Source: Bromus sterilis (taxonomy: Eukaryota > Streptophyta > Magnoliopsida > Poales > Poaceae). From it: a stretch of 64,000 bases of DNA. The first letter of the stretch is position 1. Each line of letters starts with the position of its first letter. The notes under the pieces are model-generated. The model saw nothing but the letters and a program-made list of their open reading frames with translations, was not told the DNA's origin and ran no database searches. A program made the position numbers and the translations under genes. Below are positions 36,985 to 49,698 of the stretch, in pieces. The stretch lies in assembly GCA_950022295.1 (NCBI GenBank), contig OX465599.1, forward strand, positions 496,001-560,000, read 5' to 3'.

Positions 36985-39104
36985 ACAGGCTAGAATCGGC
37001 CAAAACTGCGAGTGTTGATGACCGACACGTAATTGCACCCTGGGGTTCGTCAATTGTGGAAATCACTCCAGGGACCCAAAACGGTGATTAATAGCCCATG
37101 AAACAGGCCAAAATCTTCCAAAACTGCGAGTGTTGATGACCGGCACGTAAATGCACCCTGGGTTCCTCAATGGTGGAAATCACTCCGGGGACCCAAAACG
37201 GTGATTAATAGCCCATGAAACAGGCCAAAATCTTCCAAAACTGCGAGTGTTGATGACCGGCACGTAAATGCACCCTTGGGTTCGTCAATTGTGGAAATCA
37301 CTCCAGGGACCCAAAACGGTGATTAATAGCCCATGAAACAGGCCAAAATCTTCCAAAACTGCGAGTGTTGATGACCGGCACGTAAATGCACCCTGGGTTC
37401 CTCAATGGTGGAAATCACTCCGGGGACCCAAAACGGTGATTAATAGCCCATGAAACAGGCCAGAATCGGCCAAAACTGCGAGTGTTGATGACAGGCACGT
37501 AAATGCACCCTTGGGTTCGTCAATTGTGGAAATCACTCCAGGGACCCAAAACGGTGATTAATAGCCAATGATACAGGCCGGAATCGGCCAAAACTGCGAG
37601 TGTTGATGACCGGCACGTAAATGCACCCTTGGGTTCGTCAATTGTGGAAATCACTCCAGGGACCCAAAACGGTGATTAATAGCCCATGAAACAGGCCAGA
37701 ATCTTCCAAAACTGCGAGTGTTGATGACCGGCACGTAAATGCACCCTTGGGTTCGTCAATTGTGGAAATCACTCCAGGGACCCAAAACGGTGATTAATAG
37801 CCAATGATACAGGCCGGAATCGGCCAAAACTGCGAGTGTTGATGACCGGCACGTAAATGCACCCTTGGGTTCGTCAATTGTGGAAATCACTCCAGGGACC
37901 CAAAACGGTGATTAATAGCCCATGAAACAGGCCAAAATCTGCCAAAACTGCGAGTGTTGATGACCGGCACGTAAATGCACCCTGGGTTCCTCAATGGTGG
38001 AAATCACTCCGGGGACCCAAAACGGTGATTAATAGCCCATGAAACAGGCCAGAATCGGCCAAAACTGCGAGTGTTGATGACCGGCACGTAAATGCACCCT
38101 TGGGTTCGTCAATTGTGGAAATCACTCCAGGGACCCAAAACGGTGATTAATAGCCAATGATACAGGCCGGAATCGGCCAAAACTGCGAGTGTTGATGACC
38201 GGCACGTAAATGCACCCTTGGGTTCGTCAATTGTGGAAATCACTCCAGGGACCCAAAACGGTGATTAATAGCCCATGAAACAGGCCAAAATCTGCCAAAA
38301 CTGCGAGTGTTGATGACCGGCACGTAAATGCACCCTTGGGTTCGTCAATTGTGGAAATCACTCCAGGGACCCAAAACGGTGATTAATAGCCAATGATACA
38401 GGCCGGAATCGGCCAAAACTGCGAGTGTTGATGACCGGCACGTAAATGCACCCTTGGGTTCGTCAATTGTGGAAATCACTCCAGGGACCCAAAACGGTGA
38501 TTAATAGCCCATGAAACAGGCCAAAATCTGCCAAAACTGCGAGTGTTGATGACCGGCACGTAAATGCACCCTTGGGTTCGTCAATTGTGGAAATCACTCC
38601 AGGGACCCAAAACGGTGATTAATAGCCCATGAAACAGGCCAAAATCTGCCAAAACTGCGAGTGTTGATGACCGGCACGTAAATGCACCCTTGGGTTCGTC
38701 AATTGTGGAAATCACTCCAGGGACCCAAAACGGTGATTAATAGCCCATGAAACAGGCCAAAATCTGCCAAAACTGCGAGTGTTGATGACCGGCACGTAAA
38801 TGCACCCTGGGTTCCTCAATGGTGGAAATCACTCCGGGGACCCAAAACGGTGATTAATAGCCCATGAAACAGGCCAGAATCGGCCAAAACTGCGAGTGTT
38901 GATGACAGGCACGTAAATGCACCCTTGGGTTCGTCAATGGTGGAAATCACTCCAGGGACCCAAAACGGTGATTAATAGCCCATGAAACAGGCCAGAATCG
39001 GCCAAAACTGCGAGTGTTGATGACAGGCACGTAAATGCACCCTTGGGTTCGTCAATGGTGGAAATCACTCCGAGGATCCAAAACGGTGATTAATAGCCCA
39101 TGAA
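36985..39104. repeat. Domain IV HOR, 18-mer with extra L1-N1 dimer, 2,120 bp
   Basis: Order: O5 K2 K1 K2 M3w N1 R1 N1 L2 M1 N1 L1 N1 L1 L1 L2 M3 M3x. It equals the 16-mer plus one L1-N1 dimer (236 bp) within 38,162-38,751. Its counterpart in the duplicated block (44,637-46,756) has the same length, but there the extra dimer is R1-N1 and lies elsewhere. Confidence 0.92.
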
Positions 39105-41223
39105 ACAGGCTAGAATCGGCCAAAACTGCGAGTGTTGATGACCGACACGTAATTGCACCCTGGGGTTCGTCAATTGTGGAAATCACTCCAGGGACCCAAA
39201 ACGGTGATTAATAGCCCATGAAACAGGCCAAAATCTTCCAAAACTGCGAGTGTTGATGACCGGCACGTAAATGCACCCTGGGTTCCTCAATGGTGGAAAT
39301 CACTCCGGGGACCCAAAACGGTGATTAATAGCCCATGAAACAGGCCAAAATCTTCCAAAACTGCGAGTGTTGATGACCGGCACGTAAATGCACCCTTGGG
39401 TTCGTCAATTGTGGAAATCACTCCAGGGACCCAAAACGGTGATTAATAGCCCATGAAACAGGCCAAAATCTTCCAAAACTGCGAGTGTTGATGACCGGCA
39501 CGTAAATGCACCCTGGGTTCCTCAATGGTGGAAATCACTCCGGGGACCCAAAACGGTGATTAATAGCCCATGAAACAGGCCAGAATCGGCCAAAACTGCG
39601 AGTGTTGATGACAGGCACGTAAATGCACCCTTGGGTTCGTCAATTGTGGAAATCACTCCAGGGACCCAAAACGGTGATTAATAGCCAATGATACAGGCCG
39701 GAATCGGCCAAAACTGCGAGTGTTGATGACCGGCACGTAAATGCACCCTTGGGTTCGTCAATTGTGGAAATCACTCCAGGGACCCAAAACGGTGATTAAT
39801 AGCCCATGAAACAGGCCAGAATCTTCCAAAACTGCGAGTGTTGATGACCGGCACGTAAATGCACCCTTGGGTTCGTCAATTGTGGAAATCACTCCAGGGA
39901 CCCAAAACGGTGATTAATAGCCAATGATACAGGCCGGAATCGGCCAAAACTGCGAGTGTTGATGACCGGCACGTAAATGCACCCTTGGGTTCGTCAATTG
40001 TGGAAATCACTCCAGGGACCCAAAACGGTGATTAATAGCCCATGAAACAGGCCAAAATCTGCCAAAACTGCGAGTGTTGATGACCGGCACGTAAATGCAC
40101 CCTGGGTTCCTCAATGGTGGAAATCACTCCGGGGACCCAAAACGGTGATTAATAGCCCATGAAACAGGCCAGAATCGGCCAAAACTGCGAGTGTTGATGA
40201 CCGGCACGTAAATGCACCCTTGGGTTCGTCAATTGTGGAAATCACTCCAGGGACCCAAAACGGTGATTAATAGCCAATGATACAGGCCGGAATCGGCCAA
40301 AACTGCGAGTGTTGATGACCGGCACGTAAATGCACCCTTGGGTTCGTCAATTGTGGAAATCACTCCAGGGACCCAAAACGGTGATTAATAGCCCATGAAA
40401 CAGGCCAAAATCTGCCAAAACTGCGAGTGTTGATGACCGGCACGTAAATGCACCCTTGGGTTCGTCAATTGTGGAAATCACTCCAGGGACCCAAAACGGT
40501 GATTAATAGCCCATGAAACAGGCCAAAATCTGCCAAAACTGCGAGTGTTGATGACCGGCACGTAAATGCACCCTTGGGTTCGTCAATTGTGGAAATCACT
40601 CCAGGGACCCAAAACGGTGATTAATAGCCCATGAAACAGGCCAAAATCTGCCAAAACTGCGAGTGTTGATGACCGGCACGTAAATGCACCCTTGGGTTCG
40701 TCAATTGTGGAAATCACTCCAGGGACCCAAAACGGTGATTAATAGCCCATGAAACAGGCCAAAATCTGCCAAAACTGCGAGTGTTGATGACCGGCACGTA
40801 AATGCACCCTGGGTTCCTCAATGGTGGAAATCACTCCGGGGACCCAAAACGGTGATTAATAGCCCATGAAACAGGCCAGAATCGGCCAAAACTGCGAGTG
40901 TTGATGACCGGCACGTAAATGCACCCTGGGTTCGTCAATGGTGGAAATCACTCCGGGGACCCAAAACGGTGATTAATAGCCCATGAAACAGGCCAGAATC
41001 GGCCAAAACTGCGAGTGTTGATGACAGGCACGTAAATGCACCCTTGGGTTCGTCAATGGTGGAAATCACTCCAGGGACCCAAAACGGTGATTAATAGCCC
41101 ATGAAACAGGCCAGAATCGGCCAAAACTGCGAGTGTTGATGACAGGCACGTAAATGCACCCTTGGGTTCGTCAATGGTGGAAATCACTCCGAGGATCCAA
41201 AACGGTGATTAATAGCCCATGAA
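39105..41223. repeat. Domain IV HOR, 18-mer, 2,119 bp
   Basis: Order: O5 K2 K1 K2 M3w N1 R1 N1 L2 M1 N1 L1 L1 L1 L2 M2c M3 M3x. Against the 16-mer there is a third L1 and an M2c. M2c (40,871) has the CCCTGGG deletion together with TTCG rather than TTCC, so it is a body 1/2 recombinant. The identical order recurs at 46,757-48,875. Confidence 0.92.
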
Positions 41224-41929
41224 ACAGGCTAGAATCGGCCAAAACTGCGAGTGTTGATGACCGACACGTAAATGCACCCTGGGTTCCTCAATGGTGGAAA
41301 TCACTCCGGGGACCCAAAACGGTGATTAATAGCCCATGAAACAGGCCAGAATCGACCAAAACTGCGAGGGTGGATGACCGGAACGTAAATGCACCCTTGG
41401 GTTCGTCAATTGTGGAAATCACTCCAGGGACCCAAAACGGTGATTAATAGCCCATGAAACAGGCCAAAATCTTCCAAAACTGCGAGTGTTGATGACCGGC
41501 ACGTAAATGCACCCTTGGGTTCGTCAATTGTGGAAATCACTCCAGGGACCCAAAACGGTGATTAATAGCCCATGAAACAGGCCAAAATCTTCCAAAACTG
41601 CGAGTGTTGATGACCGGCACGTAAATGCACCCTGGGTTCGTCAATGGTGGAAATCACTCAGGGGACCCAAAACGGTGATTAATAGCCCATGAAACAGGCC
41701 AGAATCGGCCAAAACTGCGAGTGTTGATGACAGGCACGTAAATGCACCCTTGGGTTCGTCAATGGTGGAAATCACTCCAGGGACCCAAAACGGTGATTAA
41801 TAGCCCATGAAACAGGCCAGAATCGGCCAAAACTGCGAGTGTTGATGACAGGCACGTAAATGCACCCTTGGGTTCGTCAATGGTGGAAATCACTCCGAGG
41901 ATCCAAAACGGTGATTAATAGCCCATGAA
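41224..41929. repeat. Short HOR hexamer, 706 bp, with chimeric O2
   Basis: Order: O2 P4 K1 K2 M3 M3x. O2 has the O head and GACCGACACG but then the body and tail of a 117-bp monomer, so it looks like O5 fused to the following L2 or K2 with loss of one monomer. The K2 has TTCGTCAATGG and the private tail CACTCAGGGG. It forms a tandem pair with the next hexamer. Confidence 0.9.
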
Positions 41930-42634
41930 ACAGGCTAGAATCGGCCAAAACTGCGAGTGTTGATGACCGACACGTAAATGCACCCTGGGTTCCTCAATGG
42001 TGGAAATCACTCCGGGGACCCAAAACGGTGATTAATAGCCCATGAAACAGGCCAGAATCGACCAAAACTGCGAGGGTGGATGACCGGAACGTAAATGCAC
42101 CCTTGGGTTCGTCAATTGTGGAAATCACTCCAGGGACCCAAAACGGTGATTAATAGCCCATGAAACAGGCCAAAATCTTCCAAAACTGCGAGTGTTGATG
42201 ACCGGCACGTAAATGCACCCTTGGGTTCGTCAATTGTGGAAATCACTCCAGGGACCCAAAACGGTGATTAATAGCCCATGAAACAGGCCAAAATCTTCCA
42301 AAACTGCGAGTGTTGATGACCGGCACGTAAATGCACCCTGGGTTCCTCAATGGTGGAAATCACTCAGGGGACCCAAAACGGTGATTAATAGCCCATGAAA
42401 CAGGCCAGAATCGGCCAAAACTGCGAGTGTTGATGACCGGCACGTAAATGCACCCTGGGTTCCTCAATGGTGGAAATCACTCCGGGGACCCAAAACGGTG
42501 ATTAATAGCCCATGAAACAGGCCAGAATCGGCCAAAACTGCGAGTGTTGATGACAGGCACGTAAATGCACCCTTGGGTTCGTCAATGGTGGAAATCACTC
42601 CGAGGATCCAAAACGGTGATTAATAGCCCATGAA
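41930..42634. repeat. Short HOR hexamer, 705 bp, with chimeric O2
   Basis: Order: O2 P4 K1 K2 M2 M3x. It shares O2 and the private CACTCAGGGG tail with the preceding hexamer, so the two are a recent tandem duplication. The differences are TTCC for TTCG in K2 and M2 for M3 in the fifth place. Confidence 0.9.
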
Positions 42635-42752
42635 ACAGGCTAGAATCGGCCAAAACTGCGAGTGTTGATGACAGGCACGTAAATGCACCCTTGGGTTCGT
42701 CAATGGTGGAAATCACTCCGAGGATCCAAAACGGTGATTAATAGCCCATGAA
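42635..42752. repeat. Single-monomer unit O3x (chimera), 118 bp
   Basis: One monomer stands between two x-O junctions: an O head (CTAGAATCGGCC) with GACAGGCACG, TCAATGG and the BamHI tail CTCCGAGGATCC. It therefore joins the start of O5 to the rest of M3x. It is the only O3x in the window and marks the right edge of the domain IV block that was duplicated. Confidence 0.93.
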
Positions 42753-44636
42753 ACAGGCTAGAATCGGCCAAAACTGCGAGTGTTGATGACCGACACGTAA
42801 TTGCACCCTGGGGTTCGTCAATTGTGGAAATCACTCCAGGGACCCAAAACGGTGATTAATAGCCCATGAAACAGGCCAAAATCTTCCAAAACTGCGAGTG
42901 TTGATGACCGGCACGTAAATGCACCCTGGGTTCCTCAATGGTGGAAATCACTCCGGGGACCCAAAACGGTGATTAATAGCCCATGAAACAGGCCAAAATC
43001 TTCCAAAACTGCGAGTGTTGATGACCGGCACGTAAATGCACCCTTGGGTTCGTCAATTGTGGAAATCACTCCAGGGACCCAAAACGGTGATTAATAGCCC
43101 ATGAAACAGGCCAAAATCTTCCAAAACTGCGAGTGTTGATGACCGGCACGTAAATGCACCCTGGGTTCCTCAATGGTGGAAATCACTCCGGGGACCCAAA
43201 ACGGTGATTAATAGCCCATGAAACAGGCCAGAATCGGCCAAAACTGCGAGTGTTGATGACAGGCACGTAAATGCACCCTTGGGTTCGTCAATTGTGGAAA
43301 TCACTCCAGGGACCCAAAACGGTGATTAATAGCCAATGATACAGGCCGGAATCGGCCAAAACTGCGAGTGTTGATGACCGGCACGTAAATGCACCCTTGG
43401 GTTCGTCAATTGTGGAAATCACTCCAGGGACCCAAAACGGTGATTAATAGCCCATGAAACAGGCCAGAATCTTCCAAAACTGCGAGTGTTGATGACCGGC
43501 ACGTAAATGCACCCTTGGGTTCGTCAATTGTGGAAATCACTCCAGGGACCCAAAACGGTGATTAATAGCCAATGATACAGGCCGGAATCGGCCAAAACTG
43601 CGAGTGTTGATGACCGGCACGTAAATGCACCCTTGGGTTCGTCAATTGTGGAAATCACTCCAGGGACCCAAAACGGTGATTAATAGCCCATGAAACAGGC
43701 CAAAATCTGCCAAAACTGCGAGTGTTGATGACCGGCACGTAAATGCACCCTGGGTTCCTCAATGGTGGAAATCACTCCGGGGACCCAAAACGGTGATTAA
43801 TAGCCCATGAAACAGGCCAGAATCGGCCAAAACTGCGAGTGTTGATGACCGGCACGTAAATGCACCCTTGGGTTCGTCAATTGTGGAAATCACTCCAGGG
43901 ACCCAAAACGGTGATTAATAGCCAATGATACAGGCCGGAATCGGCCAAAACTGCGAGTGTTGATGACCGGCACGTAAATGCACCCTTGGGTTCGTCAATT
44001 GTGGAAATCACTCCAGGGACCCAAAACGGTGATTAATAGCCCATGAAACAGGCCAAAATCTGCCAAAACTGCGAGTGTTGATGACCGGCACGTAAATGCA
44101 CCCTTGGGTTCGTCAATTGTGGAAATCACTCCAGGGACCCAAAACGGTGATTAATAGCCCATGAAACAGGCCAAAATCTGCCAAAACTGCGAGTGTTGAT
44201 GACCGGCACGTAAATGCACCCTTGGGTTCGTCAATTGTGGAAATCACTCCAGGGACCCAAAACGGTGATTAATAGCCCATGAAACAGGCCAAAATCTGCC
44301 AAAACTGCGAGTGTTGATGACCGGCACGTAAATGCACCCTGGGTTCCTCAATGGTGGAAATCACTCCGGGGACCCAAAACGGTGATTAATAGCCCATGAA
44401 ACAGGCCAGAATCGGCCAAAACTGCGAGTGTTGATGACAGGCACGTAAATGCACCCTTGGGTTCGTCAATGGTGGAAATCACTCCAGGGACCCAAAACGG
44501 TGATTAATAGCCCATGAAACAGGCCAGAATCGGCCAAAACTGCGAGTGTTGATGACAGGCACGTAAATGCACCCTTGGGTTCGTCAATGGTGGAAATCAC
44601 TCCGAGGATCCAAAACGGTGATTAATAGCCCATGAA
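42753..44636. repeat. Domain IV HOR, basic 16-mer, second copy, 1,884 bp
   Basis: Order: O5 K2 K1 K2 M3w N1 R1 N1 L2 M1 N1 L1 L1 L2 M3 M3x. The order and length are the same as at 35,101-36,984, 7,652 bp earlier. It is the first unit of the second copy of the domain IV block. Confidence 0.92.
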
Positions 44637-46756
44637 ACAGGCTAGAATCGGCCAAAACTGCGAGTGTTGATGACCGACACGTAATTGCACCCTGGGGTTC
44701 GTCAATTGTGGAAATCACTCCAGGGACCCAAAACGGTGATTAATAGCCCATGAAACAGGCCAAAATCTTCCAAAACTGCGAGTGTTGATGACCGGCACGT
44801 AAATGCACCCTGGGTTCCTCAATGGTGGAAATCACTCCGGGGACCCAAAACGGTGATTAATAGCCCATGAAACAGGCCAAAATCTTCCAAAACTGCGAGT
44901 GTTGATGACCGGCACGTAAATGCACCCTTGGGTTCGTCAATTGTGGAAATCACTCCAGGGACCCAAAACGGTGATTAATAGCCCATGAAACAGGCCAAAA
45001 TCTTCCAAAACTGCGAGTGTTGATGACCGGCACGTAAATGCACCCTGGGTTCCTCAATGGTGGAAATCACTCCGGGGACCCAAAACGGTGATTAATAGCC
45101 CATGAAACAGGCCAGAATCGGCCAAAACTGCGAGTGTTGATGACAGGCACGTAAATGCACCCTTGGGTTCGTCAATTGTGGAAATCACTCCAGGGACCCA
45201 AAACGGTGATTAATAGCCAATGATACAGGCCGGAATCGGCCAAAACTGCGAGTGTTGATGACCGGCACGTAAATGCACCCTTGGGTTCGTCAATTGTGGA
45301 AATCACTCCAGGGACCCAAAACGGTGATTAATAGCCCATGAAACAGGCCAGAATCTTCCAAAACTGCGAGTGTTGATGACCGGCACGTAAATGCACCCTT
45401 GGGTTCGTCAATTGTGGAAATCACTCCAGGGACCCAAAACGGTGATTAATAGCCAATGATACAGGCCGGAATCGGCCAAAACTGCGAGTGTTGATGACCG
45501 GCACGTAAATGCACCCTTGGGTTCGTCAATTGTGGAAATCACTCCAGGGACCCAAAACGGTGATTAATAGCCCATGAAACAGGCCAGAATCTTCCAAAAC
45601 TGCGAGTGTTGATGACCGGCACGTAAATGCACCCTTGGGTTCGTCAATTGTGGAAATCACTCCAGGGACCCAAAACGGTGATTAATAGCCAATGATACAG
45701 GCCGGAATCGGCCAAAACTGCGAGTGTTGATGACCGGCACGTAAATGCACCCTTGGGTTCGTCAATTGTGGAAATCACTCCAGGGACCCAAAACGGTGAT
45801 TAATAGCCCATGAAACAGGCCAAAATCTGCCAAAACTGCGAGTGTTGATGACCGGCACGTAAATGCACCCTGGGTTCCTCAATGGTGGAAATCACTCCGG
45901 GGACCCAAAACGGTGATTAATAGCCCATGAAACAGGCCAGAATCGGCCAAAACTGCGAGTGTTGATGACCGGCACGTAAATGCACCCTTGGGTTCGTCAA
46001 TTGTGGAAATCACTCCAGGGACCCAAAACGGTGATTAATAGCCAATGATACAGGCCGGAATCGGCCAAAACTGCGAGTGTTGATGACCGGCACGTAAATG
46101 CACCCTTGGGTTCGTCAATTGTGGAAATCACTCCAGGGACCCAAAACGGTGATTAATAGCCCATGAAACAGGCCAAAATCTGCCAAAACTGCGAGTGTTG
46201 ATGACCGGCACGTAAATGCACCCTTGGGTTCGTCAATTGTGGAAATCACTCCAGGGACCCAAAACGGTGATTAATAGCCCATGAAACAGGCCAAAATCTG
46301 CCAAAACTGCGAGTGTTGATGACCGGCACGTAAATGCACCCTTGGGTTCGTCAATTGTGGAAATCACTCCAGGGACCCAAAACGGTGATTAATAGCCCAT
46401 GAAACAGGCCAAAATCTGCCAAAACTGCGAGTGTTGATGACCGGCACGTAAATGCACCCTGGGTTCCTCAATGGTGGAAATCACTCCGGGGACCCAAAAC
46501 GGTGATTAATAGCCCATGAAACAGGCCAGAATCGGCCAAAACTGCGAGTGTTGATGACAGGCACGTAAATGCACCCTTGGGTTCGTCAATGGTGGAAATC
46601 ACTCCAGGGACCCAAAACGGTGATTAATAGCCCATGAAACAGGCCAGAATCGGCCAAAACTGCGAGTGTTGATGACAGGCACGTAAATGCACCCTTGGGT
46701 TCGTCAATGGTGGAAATCACTCCGAGGATCCAAAACGGTGATTAATAGCCCATGAA
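44637..46756. repeat. Domain IV HOR, 18-mer with extra R1-N1 dimer, 2,120 bp
   Basis: Order: O5 K2 K1 K2 M3w N1 R1 N1 R1 N1 L2 M1 N1 L1 L1 L2 M3 M3x. It is the 16-mer plus an R1-N1 dimer (236 bp, about 45,579-45,814). It has the same total length as its counterpart at 36,985-39,104, although the extra dimer differs in type and place. Confidence 0.92.
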
Positions 46757-48875
46757 ACAGGCTAGAATCGGCCAAAACTGCGAGTGTTGATGACCGACAC
46801 GTAATTGCACCCTGGGGTTCGTCAATTGTGGAAATCACTCCAGGGACCCAAAACGGTGATTAATAGCCCATGAAACAGGCCAAAATCTTCCAAAACTGCG
46901 AGTGTTGATGACCGGCACGTAAATGCACCCTGGGTTCCTCAATGGTGGAAATCACTCCGGGGACCCAAAACGGTGATTAATAGCCCATGAAACAGGCCAA
47001 AATCTTCCAAAACTGCGAGTGTTGATGACCGGCACGTAAATGCACCCTTGGGTTCGTCAATTGTGGAAATCACTCCAGGGACCCAAAACGGTGATTAATA
47101 GCCCATGAAACAGGCCAAAATCTTCCAAAACTGCGAGTGTTGATGACCGGCACGTAAATGCACCCTGGGTTCCTCAATGGTGGAAATCACTCCGGGGACC
47201 CAAAACGGTGATTAATAGCCCATGAAACAGGCCAGAATCGGCCAAAACTGCGAGTGTTGATGACAGGCACGTAAATGCACCCTTGGGTTCGTCAATTGTG
47301 GAAATCACTCCAGGGACCCAAAACGGTGATTAATAGCCAATGATACAGGCCGGAATCGGCCAAAACTGCGAGTGTTGATGACCGGCACGTAAATGCACCC
47401 TTGGGTTCGTCAATTGTGGAAATCACTCCAGGGACCCAAAACGGTGATTAATAGCCCATGAAACAGGCCAGAATCTTCCAAAACTGCGAGTGTTGATGAC
47501 CGGCACGTAAATGCACCCTTGGGTTCGTCAATTGTGGAAATCACTCCAGGGACCCAAAACGGTGATTAATAGCCAATGATACAGGCCGGAATCGGCCAAA
47601 ACTGCGAGTGTTGATGACCGGCACGTAAATGCACCCTTGGGTTCGTCAATTGTGGAAATCACTCCAGGGACCCAAAACGGTGATTAATAGCCCATGAAAC
47701 AGGCCAAAATCTGCCAAAACTGCGAGTGTTGATGACCGGCACGTAAATGCACCCTGGGTTCCTCAATGGTGGAAATCACTCCGGGGACCCAAAACGGTGA
47801 TTAATAGCCCATGAAACAGGCCAGAATCGGCCAAAACTGCGAGTGTTGATGACCGGCACGTAAATGCACCCTTGGGTTCGTCAATTGTGGAAATCACTCC
47901 AGGGACCCAAAACGGTGATTAATAGCCAATGATACAGGCCGGAATCGGCCAAAACTGCGAGTGTTGATGACCGGCACGTAAATGCACCCTTGGGTTCGTC
48001 AATTGTGGAAATCACTCCAGGGACCCAAAACGGTGATTAATAGCCCATGAAACAGGCCAAAATCTGCCAAAACTGCGAGTGTTGATGACCGGCACGTAAA
48101 TGCACCCTTGGGTTCGTCAATTGTGGAAATCACTCCAGGGACCCAAAACGGTGATTAATAGCCCATGAAACAGGCCAAAATCTGCCAAAACTGCGAGTGT
48201 TGATGACCGGCACGTAAATGCACCCTTGGGTTCGTCAATTGTGGAAATCACTCCAGGGACCCAAAACGGTGATTAATAGCCCATGAAACAGGCCAAAATC
48301 TGCCAAAACTGCGAGTGTTGATGACCGGCACGTAAATGCACCCTTGGGTTCGTCAATTGTGGAAATCACTCCAGGGACCCAAAACGGTGATTAATAGCCC
48401 ATGAAACAGGCCAAAATCTGCCAAAACTGCGAGTGTTGATGACCGGCACGTAAATGCACCCTGGGTTCCTCAATGGTGGAAATCACTCCGGGGACCCAAA
48501 ACGGTGATTAATAGCCCATGAAACAGGCCAGAATCGGCCAAAACTGCGAGTGTTGATGACCGGCACGTAAATGCACCCTGGGTTCGTCAATGGTGGAAAT
48601 CACTCCGGGGACCCAAAACGGTGATTAATAGCCCATGAAACAGGCCAGAATCGGCCAAAACTGCGAGTGTTGATGACAGGCACGTAAATGCACCCTTGGG
48701 TTCGTCAATGGTGGAAATCACTCCAGGGACCCAAAACGGTGATTAATAGCCCATGAAACAGGCCAGAATCGGCCAAAACTGCGAGTGTTGATGACAGGCA
48801 CGTAAATGCACCCTTGGGTTCGTCAATGGTGGAAATCACTCCGAGGATCCAAAACGGTGATTAATAGCCCATGAA
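46757..48875. repeat. Domain IV HOR, 18-mer, second copy, 2,119 bp
   Basis: Order: O5 K2 K1 K2 M3w N1 R1 N1 L2 M1 N1 L1 L1 L1 L2 M2c M3 M3x. It is identical in order to 39,105-41,223, including the recombinant M2c (48,523), at an offset of 7,652 bp. Confidence 0.92.
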
Positions 48876-49698
48876 ACAGGCTAGAATCGGCCAAAACTGC
48901 GAGTGTTGATGACCGACACGTAAATGCACCCTGGGTTCCTCAATGGTGGAAATCACTCCGGGGACCCAAAACGGTGATTAATAGCCCATGAAACAGGCCA
49001 GAATCGACCAAAACTGCGAGGGTGGATGACCGGAACGTAAATGCACCCTTGGGTTCGTCAATTGTGGAAATCACTCCAGGGACCCAAAACGGTGATTAAT
49101 AGCCCATGAAACAGGCCAAAATCTTCCAAAACTGCGAGTGTTGATGACCGGCACGTAAATGCACCCTTGGGTTCGTCAATTGTGGAAATCACTCCAGGGA
49201 CCCAAAACGGTGATTAATAGCCCATGAAACAGGCCAAAATCTTCCAAAACTGCGAGTGTTGATGACCGGCACGTAAATGCACCCTGGGTTCCTCAATGGT
49301 GGAAATCACTCCGGGGACCCAAAACGGTGATTAATAGCCCATGAAACAGGCCAGAATCGGCCAAAACTGCGAGTGTTGATGACCGGCACGTAAATGCACC
49401 CTGGGTTCCTCAATGGTGGAAATCACTCCGGGGACCCAAAACGGTGATTAATAGCCCATGAAACAGGCCAGAATCGGCCAAAACTGCGAGTGTTGATGAC
49501 AGGCACGTAAATGCACCCTTGGGTTCGTCAATGGTGGAAATCACTCCAGGGACCCAAAACGGTGATTAATAGCCCATGAAACAGGCCAGAATCGGCCAAA
49601 ACTGCGAGTGTTGATGACAGGCACGTAAATGCACCCTTGGGTTCGTCAATGGTGGAAATCACTCCGAGGATCCAAAACGGTGATTAATAGCCCATGAA
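48876..49698. repeat. Short HOR heptamer, 823 bp, with chimeric O2
   Basis: Order: O2 P4 K1 K2 M2 M3 M3x. It is the counterpart of the 706-bp hexamer at 41,224 with one additional M2 (117 bp). Its K2 has the ordinary CTCCGGGGACCC tail, so the CACTCAGGGG variant arose in, or was restricted to, the left copy. Confidence 0.9.

Larger units (their letters stand above)
35101..42634. repeat. Domain IV super-HOR block, copy 1
   Basis: Its units are 1,884, 2,120, 2,119, 706 and 705 bp. The first four are matched by 1,884, 2,120, 2,119 and 823 bp in copy 2, with all four start points displaced by exactly 7,652 bp (35,101/42,753; 36,985/44,637; 39,105/46,757; 41,224/48,876). This is a third level of repetition above the monomer and the HOR. 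The second hexamer (41,930) is a local duplication found only in this copy. Confidence 0.92.
42753..49698. repeat. Domain IV super-HOR block, copy 2
   Basis: Units of 1,884, 2,120, 2,119 and 823 bp repeat copy 1 at 7,652 bp. The differences I found are an R1-N1 dimer at 45,579 in place of the L1-N1 dimer of copy 1, one additional M2 at 49,346, and the ordinary K2 tail at 49,229 instead of CACTCAGGGG with TTCG. Confidence 0.92.

Noticed and set aside
35101..49698. Assembly error producing the 7,652-bp duplication
   Set aside because: Not fully excludable, but the copies differ by position-specific dimers, one M2 and a private K2 tail, which a simple misjoin would not create. Read support would settle it.
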